Assembly: GCF_001941625.1 (NCBI RefSeq)
Contig: NZ_CP016076.1
Location: 5,192,001 to 5,256,000, forward strand
Reading direction: 5' to 3'
Length of the DNA stretch: 64,000 nucleotides
Origin: Actinoalloteichus fjordicus
Lineage (GTDB): Bacteria > Actinomycetota > Actinomycetes > Mycobacteriales > Pseudonocardiaceae
Below, in pieces: positions 26,016 to 34,016 of this stretch. The position numbers and the translations under genes are program-made. Under the pieces are notes generated by a model. That model was not told where the DNA came from. It did no database searches and worked only from the letters and a program-made list of their open reading frames with translations. The stretch's first letter is position 1. Each line of letters begins with the position of its first letter.

Positions 26016-26930
26016 ATGGCGGCATGCGTCCAGTGCGGACAACGGTTTACGCCCGCAGCTCGCGGGCGGCGGCGACACTACTGCTCTCGATCCTGTCAGG
26101 CCCGGGCCTACCGAACCCGCGTCAGGACCCGTGCCGAGCCGACCGCGGACCAGGTCGATGCGGAAGGCACGCGGGGAACGGCGGCCCGCACCACGTCTCA
26201 CACTGAACAGGCGCATCCCGACGGCGGCCTGTCGACACCCCGCATCGTCGCGGTGGCCGTGTGGATCGCCGACACTCACGGCCTGGATGCCCTGTCCATG
26301 CGACAGGTGGCGGCCGAGTTGGGCGTGGCGACCATGTCGCTCTATCACCACGTCCGGGGCAAGGACGAACTGGTCGAGCAGATGGTGGAGGCCGTGTTCC
26401 GCGAGGACGCCGACGCCGCGCATGGCGAGGGCAGCACGGTACGGCATGACGTCGATCCCTCCGGGGCAGACTGGCGCGACGAACTGGAAGCATGGACACG
26501 GCGGGAATGGAGGCTGCTGTCCCGCCATCGGTGGCTGCTGCGGGTCATCACCGACTTCCCACCGCTGCTCCCGCCCGGCCTGCTCGCCGACGTCGAACGC
26601 GTCCTCGCGGCGTTGGTCGACGCCGGGTTGGACCCGATCACCGCACACCAGGCCTTCCAGAGCGCCAGCGGGCTCGTCGAAGGTCTTGCCCTGCTCCAGG
26701 CAGGCACCGACAGGGCGGACCGCCGTGGTCTGACCCATCGATGGCGGACCACGGAGGTTCCGGCGATCCTGGAGCGGACCGGCGCGAAGAACTACCCGCT
26801 GCAGGCAGGCCTGATCACGTCACTCGATGCCGCACTGGATGTGGACCGGATGCTGGAGTTCGGCCTCGCCCGCCTCCTCGACGGCATCGCCCACCACCTG
26901 ACCAGCAGGGCCGCCGAGGGAATCGGCTGA
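26016..26930 (+). CDS. TetR regulator with N-terminal zinc-ribbon-like segment
   Basis: 304 aa, long for TetR. Residues 1-35 form a zinc-ribbon-like segment: CVQCG then CSRSC (Cys4), with RYHYC-type spacing (ARGRRRHYCSRSC). A charged linker follows, then the TetR HTH at about 75-125 (MRQVAAELGVATMSLYHHVRG) and a TetR_C-type ligand domain. Zn-ribbon/TetR fusions occur in actinomycetes near drug-modifying enzymes. ATG 26016 was chosen with GAGG 7 nt upstream rather than the earlier ATG at 25998. It is divergent from the monooxygenase gene, a typical regulator/target pair. Confidence 0.85.
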   Translation: MAACVQCGQRFTPAARGRRRHYCSRSCQARAYRTRVRTRAEPTADQVDAEGTRGTAARTTSHTEQAHPDGGLSTPRIVAVAVWIADTHGLDALSMRQVAAELGVATMSLYHHVRGKDELVEQMVEAVFREDADAAHGEGSTVRHDVDPSGADWRDELEAWTRREWRLLSRHRWLLRVITDFPPLLPPGLLADVERVLAALVDAGLDPITAHQAFQSASGLVEGLALLQAGTDRADRRGLTHRWRTTEVPAILERTGAKNYPLQAGLITSLDAALDVDRMLEFGLARLLDGIAHHLTSRAAEGIG

Positions 26931-27313
26931 TCACCTGTAGACGATTCGACCCCGGCAGCCAGGTGTGTGCACGCTCAGACGGGCGGGCGCAGGCAGCCCG
27001 GTGAGCACGAGGTCGTGCCGGATCTCCGCGATCGCACGACACTGCCGCACCGCCGAGCCGGGACGCCGTTCACGCTGGACTGCCACGCGCTCCGCGCAGA
27101 GCAAACCCGGCCCCTGCCTGCGCTCACGGAGTACCCGGGAAACGTCGCACCCGTTCCTCCGGACCGGTTGAACGCCCTTCGTCGTGATCGCCCTGCCGGC
27201 CGCCGCCTCGGCAGCGGCCGTTCTGGCGACCGCGCCCACGACTACTACCCCAGCACGATCGAGACCAGCGGGCCGGCGAAGCCTCGGCCAGCTGGGCACC
27301 GGCTGACGTCGCG
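26931..27313. other. 380-bp intergenic region, no gene seen
   Basis: Convergent gap between two TetR genes. A short minus-strand stretch ending FAGPLVSIVLG near 27250-27285 resembles the tail of a membrane protein but has no gene in front of it. Confidence 0.45.
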
Positions 27314-27913
27314 TCACGGCCGGTCGCGCGGGAGCCTGCGTGGTGCGTGCTCGAGGAGGGTCTCGGCGGCCGCGCAGGCATGGCGGCCGTAATCGGGGTC
27401 GCCGAGCACCATCGCACGGCTCGCGACGCCGTCGGCGAGCGTGGCGAGCTGCTCGGCGAGCAGTTCCGGCTCGTCGATGCCGAGTTCGTCCACCAGATCC
27501 GTCACCAGCGCCAGCATGACGAGCTTCTGCTCGCGGGCGAGGGCGCGCACGCGACCGGCGGGGTCGGGGTGCTCGACCGCCGCGTGGATGAAGGGGCATC
27601 CCCGGACGGTTCCATCCGGCCAGGGCTGCGCGACGAACATCGCAAGGAGCCGGTCACGGGGCGGGACATCGGCTCGCCGCAAGGTCTCCAGCAGCGTGTA
27701 CCCGGACCGCAGGAGGTGGTCCAGTTGCGCCAGGACGAGGTCCTCCTTGGTGGGGAAGTGCGCGTAGAGGGTCCGCTTCGAGACCGGAGCCTTCGCGGCG
27801 ACGTCCTCCATCGTGGTCGCGGTGATGCCGCGCGTCGCGAACAGGACGCTCGCAGCGGCGAGCACGCGTTCCCGGCCGCCCCGCCCTGCTCGCCGCACGG
27901 GTTCGTCACTCAT
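27314..27913 (-). CDS. TetR-family regulator of nitroreductase
   Basis: 199 aa. HTH: ITATTMEDVAAKAPVSKRTLYAHFPTK. The C-terminal domain belongs to the TetR_C group with RGCPFIHAAVEHPDP, found in repressors that sense xenobiotics. The ATG at 27913 is preceded by a normal spacing of purines. It is divergent from the nitroreductase gene and the gap of 88 bp holds several inverted repeats, so it very probably represses both genes. Confidence 0.88.
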   Translation of the reverse strand: MSDEPVRRAGRGGRERVLAAASVLFATRGITATTMEDVAAKAPVSKRTLYAHFPTKEDLVLAQLDHLLRSGYTLLETLRRADVPPRDRLLAMFVAQPWPDGTVRGCPFIHAAVEHPDPAGRVRALAREQKLVMLALVTDLVDELGIDEPELLAEQLATLADGVASRAMVLGDPDYGRHACAAAETLLEHAPRRLPRDRP

Positions 27914-27965
27914 GAACCCAACGATACGACAGCGTTTACATAGGACGGTCAGTCCACTATGGTCA

Positions 27966-27993
27966 CTTAGGTAAACGATACCGTGTACCTAAG
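27966..27993. promoter_or_regulatory. Operator overlapping the nitroreductase ribosome-binding site
   Basis: CTTAGGTA (27966-27973) and TACCTAAG (27986-27993) are exact complements; CGTTTAC and GTAAACG form a second, wider pair across the gap. The right arm overlaps the AAGGAG Shine-Dalgarno. Confidence 0.6.
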
Positions 27994-28001
27994 GAGAAGG
28001 T

Positions 28002-28688
28002 GTGACAACGGTGACGAGTGGGCTCCCCGATGCGGCCGAGCAGCTCATCCGGGGTCGGCGCGCGACCAGGGCGTTCCTGCCCGACCCTGTTCCGGACGAG
28101 ACGATCGAGGCCGTCTTCGCCCTCGCCGGAGCAGCGCCGTCGAACTCCAACGCGCAGCCCTGGCAGGTCGAGGTGGTCAGCGGCGGCGCACGAGACGACC
28201 TCGCCGAGGCGCTCATGTCCGCCGATCGGGCAGGCAGGCGGACGGTCGACTTCCCCTACAGCGAGGACATCTACTCCTCGGTGCACCACCGCCGACGGGC
28301 GGCGTTCGGTGCGGCGGTGTACAGCGCGCTCGGGATCGGCCGCGACACCCATGATCTGCGGGCCGCCTACGACGCCCAGAGTCTTCGCTTCTACGACGCT
28401 CCCCACGTCGCGCTGCTGTACGCGCCGGAGTCAGGCGACGCGCGACTGACCGCCGATGTCGGCATGTACGCGCAGACGCTGCTGCTGGCCATGACCGCAT
28501 ACGGGGTGTCCAGTTGTCCCCAGGCACTGCTGAGCTTCTACGCCGACACGGTGCGTGAGACGCTCGGCGTCACTGGCGGGAAGCTGCTGTTCGGCGTCTC
28601 GTTCGGCTACGCCGATCCCGCCGCTGCGATCAACGCGGTCACTGTCGGCCGCGAGTCCCTCGAGGAGACGACGCGCTTCCATCACTGA
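28002..28688 (+). CDS. Nitroreductase-family FMN enzyme
   Basis: 228 aa. The N-terminal pattern RRATRAFLPDPVPDETIEAV, then GAAPSNSNAQPWQV, and the C-terminal FGVSFGYADPAA are the family's FMN-binding pattern. These enzymes reduce nitroaromatics, quinones or enones with NAD(P)H and usually form dimers. GTG 28002 has AAGGAG 5 nt upstream. It is controlled in all likelihood by the divergent TetR; the Shine-Dalgarno sits inside an inverted repeat, so the repressor may block translation as well as transcription. Confidence 0.9.
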   Translation: MTTVTSGLPDAAEQLIRGRRATRAFLPDPVPDETIEAVFALAGAAPSNSNAQPWQVEVVSGGARDDLAEALMSADRAGRRTVDFPYSEDIYSSVHHRRRAAFGAAVYSALGIGRDTHDLRAAYDAQSLRFYDAPHVALLYAPESGDARLTADVGMYAQTLLLAMTAYGVSSCPQALLSFYADTVRETLGVTGGKLLFGVSFGYADPAAAINAVTVGRESLEETTRFHH

Positions 28689-28779
28689 CCGGATGTCCTG
28701 AGGCTGCCGCAGGGAGACCGTCCCCGGCCACTGCCCCGGAGCCGCTCGCCTGACAGCCCCGGATTCCCTCCGGATCCGC

Positions 28780-28974
28780 TCAGGATCGCACCGCTACGCC
28801 TGCTTCATTCTCGTCACCGTCGAGCCGGATCCCGGCAGGTTCACGCAAGAGCCCGCCGATCCTGATGAACAGGTCGCCGGATTCCACGCGAGGTTCCGGC
28901 GGGAACGATCCGTCAGCAATACCGAGCCGAACGACCGGAATCGCGACGCGTCCTTCGCTCATTGCCGTGCACAT
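28780..28974 (-). CDS. Possible small hypothetical protein
   Basis: 64 aa if started at ATG 28974. Reads plausibly as a globular peptide (RVAIPVVRLGIADGSFPPEP, SGDLFIRIGGLLREPAG) and is not Arg-rich like chance frames. No Shine-Dalgarno of quality is seen. It overlaps nothing else and lies just upstream of the integrase remnant. No homologue is recognised. Confidence 0.25.
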   Translation of the reverse strand: MCTAMSEGRVAIPVVRLGIADGSFPPEPRVESGDLFIRIGGLLREPAGIRLDGDENEAGVAVRS

Positions 28975-29010
28975 CAGCAGCAACCCTGCCAGTGCGGTGG
29001 TCACCGTGTC

Positions 29011-29160
29011 TCCACGGCAGAGACCCCGTCCCGAAGTGCTGCGACACCAATGGATCGGCGACAGGTTCGGCGGCGTCATGGGCGCCTGTTCTCAAGGGGC
29101 ATCCGACCCGTGATCGACACCATGGTCACCGCGCTCGACACCCGCGGGCAGCACCATGGG
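29011..29160 (+). pseudogene. Tyrosine-integrase C-terminal remnant next to tRNA-Val(CAC)
   Basis: The frame reads PEVLRHQWIGDRFGGVMGAC followed by SQGA; after a frameshift near 29095 it continues RPVIDTMVTALDTRG. This aligns with PEVLQHKRLGHRMRGVAGIY and MIDRMLDGLQRRW of the integrase at 32200-32691. The catalytic Tyr is Cys, and the N-terminal two-thirds are gone. It points towards the 3' end of tRNA-Val(CAC), as an integrase at its attachment site does. Confidence 0.65.
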
Positions 29161-29238
29161 GGCAGAACCCTCACTGACCACTTCGGCACCGCAGGCGTGG
29201 CTGGCACCCCTACTCCCATACTGCTCCCACCAGCGAGC

Positions 29239-29273
29239 AACGGCCCGCCGACAAGGATCGTCGACGGGCCGTT
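29239..29273 (-). terminator. Terminator after tRNA-Val(CAC)
   Basis: A 14-bp stem with one mismatch (AACGGCCCGCCGAC at 29239-29252, GTCGACGGGCCGTT at 29260-29273) and 7-nt loop, 20 bp downstream of the tRNA 3' end. Confidence 0.65.
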
Positions 29274-29292
29274 GACCAGGGAAGACATTCTG

Positions 29293-29364
29293 TGGGCGAT
29301 ACTGGGATCGAACCAGTGACCTCTTCGGTGTGAACGAAGCGCTCTCCCCCTGAGCTAATCGCCC
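29293..29364 (-). tRNA. tRNA-Val (anticodon CAC)
   Basis: 72 nt. GGGCGAT pairs with ATCGCCC; anticodon loop TTCACAC gives CAC; T-loop TTCGATC. The 3' CCA is not encoded (A then CA). Confidence 0.95.
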
Positions 29365-29458
29365 TGGGCTTTCGGGGCGTCCCCCGGCAGCGAGGAAACC
29401 ATACATCACCACGGGACAGAGGTCTCGCACCGGGGGGCGTTCTCCGCTTCCGCCCAGG

Positions 29459-30382
29459 TCAGCCGTTCATAGGACCGCTGGCGACGATGTCGCCCGACGG
29501 GGCGTCCGGCATGTCCCGCCCGGACTCCAACGAGATCGCGAACGCCGTCACGGAACCCATCTCCTCGGTCATGTCGTGCGACCACCGGAGCGTCTGCGCG
29601 GGCACCCGTTCCCGCTCGATCCCGACGTCGAAGCCCGCCATGGGGACCGGCTGGTCACCTTGCAGCGCCCAGAGCACGTACATCTGTTCGTCGTCGTCAT
29701 TACGCGGCAGGCCCGTGGACACCACGGCGCCGTGCGCGCCCGTGGCGAACAGGACGGCCGCAGTCTGCTGACCGGGATCGTGCAACACGACCCGATGCAT
29801 GTCGGGGTCCGCGGCCATGCGCAGCGCCGTCTCCATCGCCGCACTCTGCCGCGCCTGCACATCCTGCTGTCGAACCACCTCGACGAGCCGAATGCCCAGC
29901 CCGGCCGACACCGCCGCCAGCACCGCGACTGCGGTGGTGAGCAGGGCCATGACCACCCGCCCTCGCCGCCCCGGCCGTCGGGTTCCGCCGGGTCGCCTGG
30001 CTCGCTCGCCGGGACTGCCCGGCGGCCGAACCTCGGCCCCGGCCACCCTGCCCGCCCGATCCGAGGCGGCAGACTCCTCTGGTCGCCCGGCGGCAGGCGT
30101 GGCGACCACGGGAGCCTGCCCGCGTGGCTCGACCTCCTGTTCGACCTGCTCGATCTGCGCGAGCAGCCTGTCCCGCAGGCCGCTCGGCGGCTCGATCTGC
30201 GGCACTGCCGCGCCGAGCAGAGCGCCGATCTCCTCGGTCTCGGCGACGGTCTCGCGACACTCCGCGCAGGAGGGCAGATGCTCGGCGAACCTCGTGGCCT
30301 CGTCGGCTTCCAGCGAGGACAGCGCCCATCCGACCGCAGTCTCGTGCTGCGGACACTGCCCGTCCTGCTCCCGCTCGCTCAC
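29459..30382 (-). CDS. rskA: Anti-sigma factor, RskA-type
   Basis: 307 aa. The N-terminus has the zinc-binding anti-sigma motif (HETAVGWALSSLEADEATRF, then HLPSCAEC). A Pro/Arg-rich linker precedes a single membrane helix at about residues 145-170 (VVMALLTTAVAVLAAVSAGL), and the extracytoplasmic part is an RskA domain (HRVVLHDPGQQTAAVLFATG, QMYVLWALQGDQPVPMAGF). It should hold the sigma factor at the membrane and release it by regulated proteolysis. Its GTG start overlaps the sigma stop codon as GTGA, coupling the two. Confidence 0.88.
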   Translation of the reverse strand: MSEREQDGQCPQHETAVGWALSSLEADEATRFAEHLPSCAECRETVAETEEIGALLGAAVPQIEPPSGLRDRLLAQIEQVEQEVEPRGQAPVVATPAAGRPEESAASDRAGRVAGAEVRPPGSPGERARRPGGTRRPGRRGRVVMALLTTAVAVLAAVSAGLGIRLVEVVRQQDVQARQSAAMETALRMAADPDMHRVVLHDPGQQTAAVLFATGAHGAVVSTGLPRNDDDEQMYVLWALQGDQPVPMAGFDVGIERERVPAQTLRWSHDMTEEMGSVTAFAISLESGRDMPDAPSGDIVASGPMNG

Positions 30383-31053
30383 GTCCGTCCCCCCTTCCGG
30401 TTCCGTCGCGGAGCGTCGTCGTCGGTGCCCAACAGGGACGAGAGCATTCCGCGCAGTCTTCGCACCCCGGCGAAGGTGCGTGATTTCACCGTGCCCAGCG
30501 GCACGCCGGTCATCGCGGCCACCTCGCCCTGGGTGTAACCGCCGTAATAGGCGAGCGCGATCACCTGACGCTGCTCGTCGGGAAGACGACGCAACGCCTC
30601 CTGAACCTGGCCCCCGATGACCCGTCCCATCGCCTCCTGGTCGACGTCGGGCCCGGCGGCGGCCTCTTCTGCCACCGCGTCGCCTTCGGCAGCCGTACGG
30701 CGGCGTACGGCGCTCTCACGCCGCACCGCATCGACGGCGCGATGGTGAACCAGCGTCAGCAGCCAGGTCGAGAACGAGCCGCGATCGGCACGGAACCCCT
30801 GTGGCCTGCGCCACAGATTGAGAAACGCCTCCTGAACGACGTCCTCGGCGATCTCCGGATCCACGCACAGCCTGCGGGCCAGTGAGTAGGCGGGCCGGGA
30901 GTATCGGTCGAACAGCTCAGCGAACGCCTGGGCGTCACCTTGCGTGACCAGCTCCACCAGATCGGCATCAGTAGGTCGGCGCCGTGCCTGCGGCGCCGTC
31001 GTCGGCTCCTCCTCGGTCCGAGACCAGGAGGAAGATGTTGGTGGATCGGCCAC
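30379..31053 (-). CDS. sigK: ECF sigma factor, SigK-type
   Basis: 224 aa. Region 2 is recognisable at about residues 45-115 (FAELFDRYSRPAYSLARRL, FLNLWRRPQGFRADRGSF, TLVHHRAVDAVRR) and region 4 at about 150-205 (EALRRLPDEQRQVIALAYYG, GVPLGTVKSRTF). The family is the SigK-like ECF group that pairs with RskA anti-sigma factors, as here. GTG 31053 was chosen because GAGGG lies 8 nt upstream; earlier GTG codons lack this. It probably responds to an envelope or redox signal sensed by the partner. Confidence 0.88.
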   Translation of the reverse strand: MADPPTSSSWSRTEEEPTTAPQARRRPTDADLVELVTQGDAQAFAELFDRYSRPAYSLARRLCVDPEIAEDVVQEAFLNLWRRPQGFRADRGSFSTWLLTLVHHRAVDAVRRESAVRRRTAAEGDAVAEEAAAGPDVDQEAMGRVIGGQVQEALRRLPDEQRQVIALAYYGGYTQGEVAAMTGVPLGTVKSRTFAGVRRLRGMLSSLLGTDDDAPRRNRKGGRT

Positions 31054-31326
31054 TACGAGAGCCCTCACAACCCAGCGTTCGCACAACGGGTACGTTTCGG
31101 TTCATGTCCCGCCGACAGAGCGGACCGTGAAGAGTATCGCCCTCAGGTCGCCGCCCCACCCACCGGGAACGGACACGGAGCGCAGCGAGACGGTAGCCCA
31201 ACGAATTAGTTCTGACCCGTATGGGTGATGTCTGGCCCAAAGGCAAGCATTCGAGGGTGCCTGGGCGTCACAACTGTTGTGGTCGAACGTTTCATGGCCA
31301 GTAGGGAGAAGGAAAGGGCGACGACA

Positions 31327-31752
31327 ATGCGCAATGATCACGTAACACTCTGTTCACGAGCCGTGTTTGACCTCCTCGCTCCGAGGACACCTGCGGTGCC
31401 GGTCAACGTCGAGCTCAGGTACGACACCCGCGACCCCTACGCGGTCGTGGCCGCCTTCCAGACCGGACGAGGCGGCTCGGTGGAGTGGGTGTTCGCCCGC
31501 GATCTGCTGGCCGACGGCCTCATCGCGGAGGTCGGCGACGGCGACGTTCGCATCCGCCCCGCGGTCGACAACCCCGAGGTGGTCGTGGTCGAACTCAGTT
31601 CGCCCTCCGGACACGCGATGTTCGAGGCCTCCGCACAGGAACTCGCCGACTTCCTGGACCGGACCTACGACGTCGTCATGCCGGGCAACGAGAACCTGTG
31701 GGTCAACGTCGACGACGCGCTTGCTCGGCTCCTGCCGCACGACCGGTCCTGA
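31327..31752 (+). CDS. SsgA-family sporulation/cell-division regulator (SsgB-like)
   Basis: 141 aa. It carries the family's defining pattern VNVELRYDTRDPYAVVAAFQ and SVEWVFARDLLADGL. SsgB-type proteins help place the division ring during sporulation-specific septation in filamentous actinomycetes. ATG 31327 is preceded by GAAGGAAAGG; the longer frame back to 31225 has no Shine-Dalgarno. The gene is monocistronic, between the SigK pair and the tRNA cluster. Its presence supports a mycelial or sporulating organism. Confidence 0.88.
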   Translation: MRNDHVTLCSRAVFDLLAPRTPAVPVNVELRYDTRDPYAVVAAFQTGRGGSVEWVFARDLLADGLIAEVGDGDVRIRPAVDNPEVVVVELSSPSGHAMFEASAQELADFLDRTYDVVMPGNENLWVNVDDALARLLPHDRS

Positions 31753-31888
31753 GCTGCGAAGACGACGGGAGGCGCCGCGAAACGGGACCCCGATTTGATC
31801 CTGGAACGCGGCGTTGGGTAAGGTTCTGCCCAACAGCACGGCGGTGGTCGAAAAGCCGAAAGGCTCGGAGATCAAGCGCCTTGCTTCT

Positions 31889-31960
31889 GCGGACGTGGCG
31901 CAGTGGTAGCGCATCACCTTGCCAAGGTGAGGGTCGCGGGTTCGAATCCCGTCGTCCGCT
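31889..31960 (+). tRNA. tRNA-Gly (anticodon GCC)
   Basis: 72 nt. GCGGACG pairs with CGTCCGC; anticodon loop TTGCCAA; T-loop TTCGAAT; discriminator T. CCA not encoded. Confidence 0.95.
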
Positions 31961-32015
31961 CGACTCGGCCTTGACGAGGCCGACGTCTCAGGGTCAAGGC
32001 CTGGCTCTGGGATTC

Positions 32016-32087
32016 GGCGGAGTGGCCGAGTGGCTTAGGCAAGGGCCTGCAAAGCCCTGTACACGGGTTCGATTCCCGTCTCCGCCT
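32016..32087 (+). tRNA. tRNA-Cys (anticodon GCA)
   Basis: 72 nt. GGCGGAG pairs with CTCCGCC; anticodon loop CTGCAAA; T-loop TTCGATT; discriminator T. CCA not encoded. Confidence 0.95.
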
Positions 32088-32088
32088 C

Positions 32089-32163
32089 GGGCGATTAGCT
32101 CAGTGGGAGAGCGCTACCTTGACACGGTAGAGGTCACAGGTTCAATCCCTGTATCGCCCACCA
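32089..32163 (+). tRNA. tRNA-Val (anticodon GAC), attachment site
   Basis: GGGCGAT pairs with ATCGCCC; anticodon loop TTGACAC; T-loop TTCAATC. Unlike the others here, CCA is encoded (32161-32163). An integrase fragment lies immediately 3', the classical position for a tRNA-based attB. Confidence 0.95.
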
Positions 32164-32184
32164 GTTATATGCACTGGTCAGATG

Positions 32185-32215
32185 CCCCGTCGGTGTTCAT
32201 CACCGGCGGGGTTTT
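32185..32215 (+). terminator. Intrinsic terminator of the tRNA cluster
   Basis: CCCCG-T-CGGTG pairs with CACCG-G-CGGGG around a 5-nt loop, followed by TTTT. It is 22 bp after tRNA-Val(GAC), and the integrase stop codon lies in its loop. Confidence 0.8.
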
Positions 32216-32691
32216 CTGCGTTGGTGGGAGCATTGTGGGAGCAACTGATCATGGGGTGATTCTGCTCTCGGTATGTGTTCTGGGGAGTCGGTCTCGGTAG
32301 TGCTCACCGTGGAACGCTCCCACCGTCGCTGGAGTCCGTCGAGCATCCGGTCGATCATGCCCTGCGTCACATGCGAGTAGATGCCTGCGACGCCGCGCAT
32401 GCGATGTCCGAGTCGCTTGTGTTGCAGAACCTCCGGGACGGTGTCCTCGATGAGCCACGTCTTGTGTGTGTGGCGTAGATCATGGAAGTGGAATCCGGGC
32501 AGCAGTGGCGCCCATCCCCGTCGAGGAAGCCCCGCCACGGCGGGGACCCAGAACCGGTCGCGGAAGTTCGACCGGCGCAGCAGACCCCCGTCGGCCCCGG
32601 TGAACACGTGCTCGTGGTCCTGTTCGGTTCGGTGGGCACGCAGGGAGTCACGCAGCACCGACGCGGGTGTCTTCGGCGGATCCAACTCCAC
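32200..32691 (-). pseudogene. Tyrosine integrase, truncated N-terminus
   Basis: 163 aa from GTG 32691. Catalytic residues of the C-terminal domain are present: HDLRH (His and Arg), LGHRMRG (His) and the Tyr in GIYSHVTQGM. The N-terminal arm-binding and core-binding domains and the first catalytic Arg are missing, so it cannot be a complete recombinase (normal length about 370-400 aa). The frame upstream of 32691 stays open and continues with related sequence (RWQLGIAARFEALHEIGGHV), suggesting decay rather than a genuine short gene. It reads towards the tRNA-Val(GAC) 3' end. Confidence 0.8.
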
Positions 32692-32877
32692 ATGACCGCC
32701 GATCTCGTGCAGGGCCTCGAAACGCGCGGCGATCCCCAGCTGCCATCTGGCAGGGGCAATCCTGCTGGCCTTACTGATCCTCGCTTCCGGTCTGGCGCTG
32801 GCCCGCCGTTGGCCAGGTCAGCACAACGTGCGGCAAGCAGTGTCTCGCCCTCGCACGTGGGCATCTCAAACACCTGA

Positions 32878-33228
32878 TCACCGCTGGACGCTACGACAGG
32901 CGGCCTCGCAGGCGAGCGGTGCAAACTCGTCGTCATCACCACAGTCCCGCAGGCCAGTAGCGAGTTCGAGCGGTTCGTCGTCGCCTTCCTCGGCGACGCG
33001 AGCTTCATGCGCTACCTCGTCGACCTGCAAATCACCCAGGCGCGAGATCGGGCTAACCGCGAACCAGCCGACCGCTCCCTGGTTTTCGGGGCTGGATCCA
33101 AGCTTCGCCCAGATGCTCACCGACCGGGCCGTCCGCAGATCGATCTCTTCCAGCAGCGAATCCACCATCCGCACCGCGCCGGAAAATCCATGACAGCCTT
33201 GGCGTTTCGGCAGCGTCGTTCGGATCAT
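32878..33228 (-). CDS. Possible hypothetical protein in integrated remnant
   Basis: 116 aa from ATG 33228, or 96 aa from ATG 33168. The reading is mixed hydrophobic and acidic (VDSLLEEIDLRTARSVSIWA, VGWFAVSPISRLGDLQVDEV) and less GC-biased than its neighbours, like acquired DNA. No family is recognised and no strong Shine-Dalgarno is seen. It lies between the integrase remnant and the TetR gene, within the presumed integrated segment. Confidence 0.35.
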   Translation of the reverse strand: MIRTTLPKRQGCHGFSGAVRMVDSLLEEIDLRTARSVSIWAKLGSSPENQGAVGWFAVSPISRLGDLQVDEVAHEARVAEEGDDEPLELATGLRDCGDDDEFAPLACEAACRSVQR

Positions 33229-33320
33229 GGCTACGGCCTGCGGGAGTGCCCCTGCCCGGTGACGATCTGGCTTGACTAGGTCGTCCGGTTTGACGAGAAC
33301 CCTCCAGGTGCGGGCGGGGA

Positions 33321-33920
33321 CTAGTGGTCCTCAGGCACGACCGTGGCGAGTCCGGCCGCAGGGGCCAGGCTGGCGGCGAGCTCGGTTGCAGCCTCGCGAA
33401 CGCGCGCTGCGAAGTCCGCGGGTTCGGGCTCGTCTGTCCACCGCTCGAACGCGGTGCGGAAGACGGCGATGCCGACCTGTGCGAGCAGCGTCGCTCTCGA
33501 CGTGGGGGTACCTCGTTCCCGCAGTGCTTCGGCCAGCGCGTCGGTCACGGCCGCCAGTTTGGTTCGCTCGCGTTCCTGCAGCTCGGGGCTGGACGCGATG
33601 ACCGCGCGTCGTCGTGCGGCGTGCGGAACCAGGTCAGCGAACCATTCACCGATGTCAACCAGAGCGACGAGTAGAGCCTGGAAGGGCGGGAGCGCGGCGT
33701 CGGCGCGCCGGACGGCGCCGGACAGGACGCCAGGGATCTGCTCCGATCCGGCGAACAGCACGTCGCGTTTGTCGGTGAAGTAGCGGGAGAAAGTGCGCCG
33801 GGTCAGCCCGGCCCGCTCGGTGATCTGTTCGACGGTGACGTTCTCGTATCCGTGCTCGACGAACAGCTCCAGCGCGGCATCGCCAAGCCGCTCCTCAGCT
33901 CTCGGGTCCCACCGCGGCAT
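33321..33920 (-). CDS. TetR-family regulator of SDR
   Basis: 199 aa. HTH: ENVTVEQITERAGLTRRTFS, followed by RYFTDKRDVLFAGSEQIPG, a common pattern in one TetR subgroup. ATG 33920 (MPRWDPRAEERLGDAALELF) was chosen; an upstream in-frame ATG would place the operator repeat inside the gene. It is divergent from an SDR gene, and two near-identical palindromes lie in the 96-bp gap, so it is an autoregulated repressor of that SDR. Confidence 0.88.
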   Translation of the reverse strand: MPRWDPRAEERLGDAALELFVEHGYENVTVEQITERAGLTRRTFSRYFTDKRDVLFAGSEQIPGVLSGAVRRADAALPPFQALLVALVDIGEWFADLVPHAARRRAVIASSPELQERERTKLAAVTDALAEALRERGTPTSRATLLAQVGIAVFRTAFERWTDEPEPADFAARVREAATELAASLAPAAGLATVVPEDH

Positions 33921-33928
33921 GCCGCGAT

Positions 33929-33986
33929 CATAGCAGTGATGTCTCATCGAGACATCACTGCTATGGTGATGTCTCACTGAGACATC
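33929..33986. promoter_or_regulatory. Double TetR operator
   Basis: GATGTCTC-ATC-GAGACATC (33938-33956), extended to a 17-bp perfect arm (33929-33945 with 33949-33965), and GATGTCTC-ACT-GAGACATC (33968-33986). The two centres are 30 bp apart, about three helical turns. Confidence 0.8.
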
Positions 33987-34016
33987 GTAGCGGCACTACT
34001 CCCTGGAGGATGGTTC

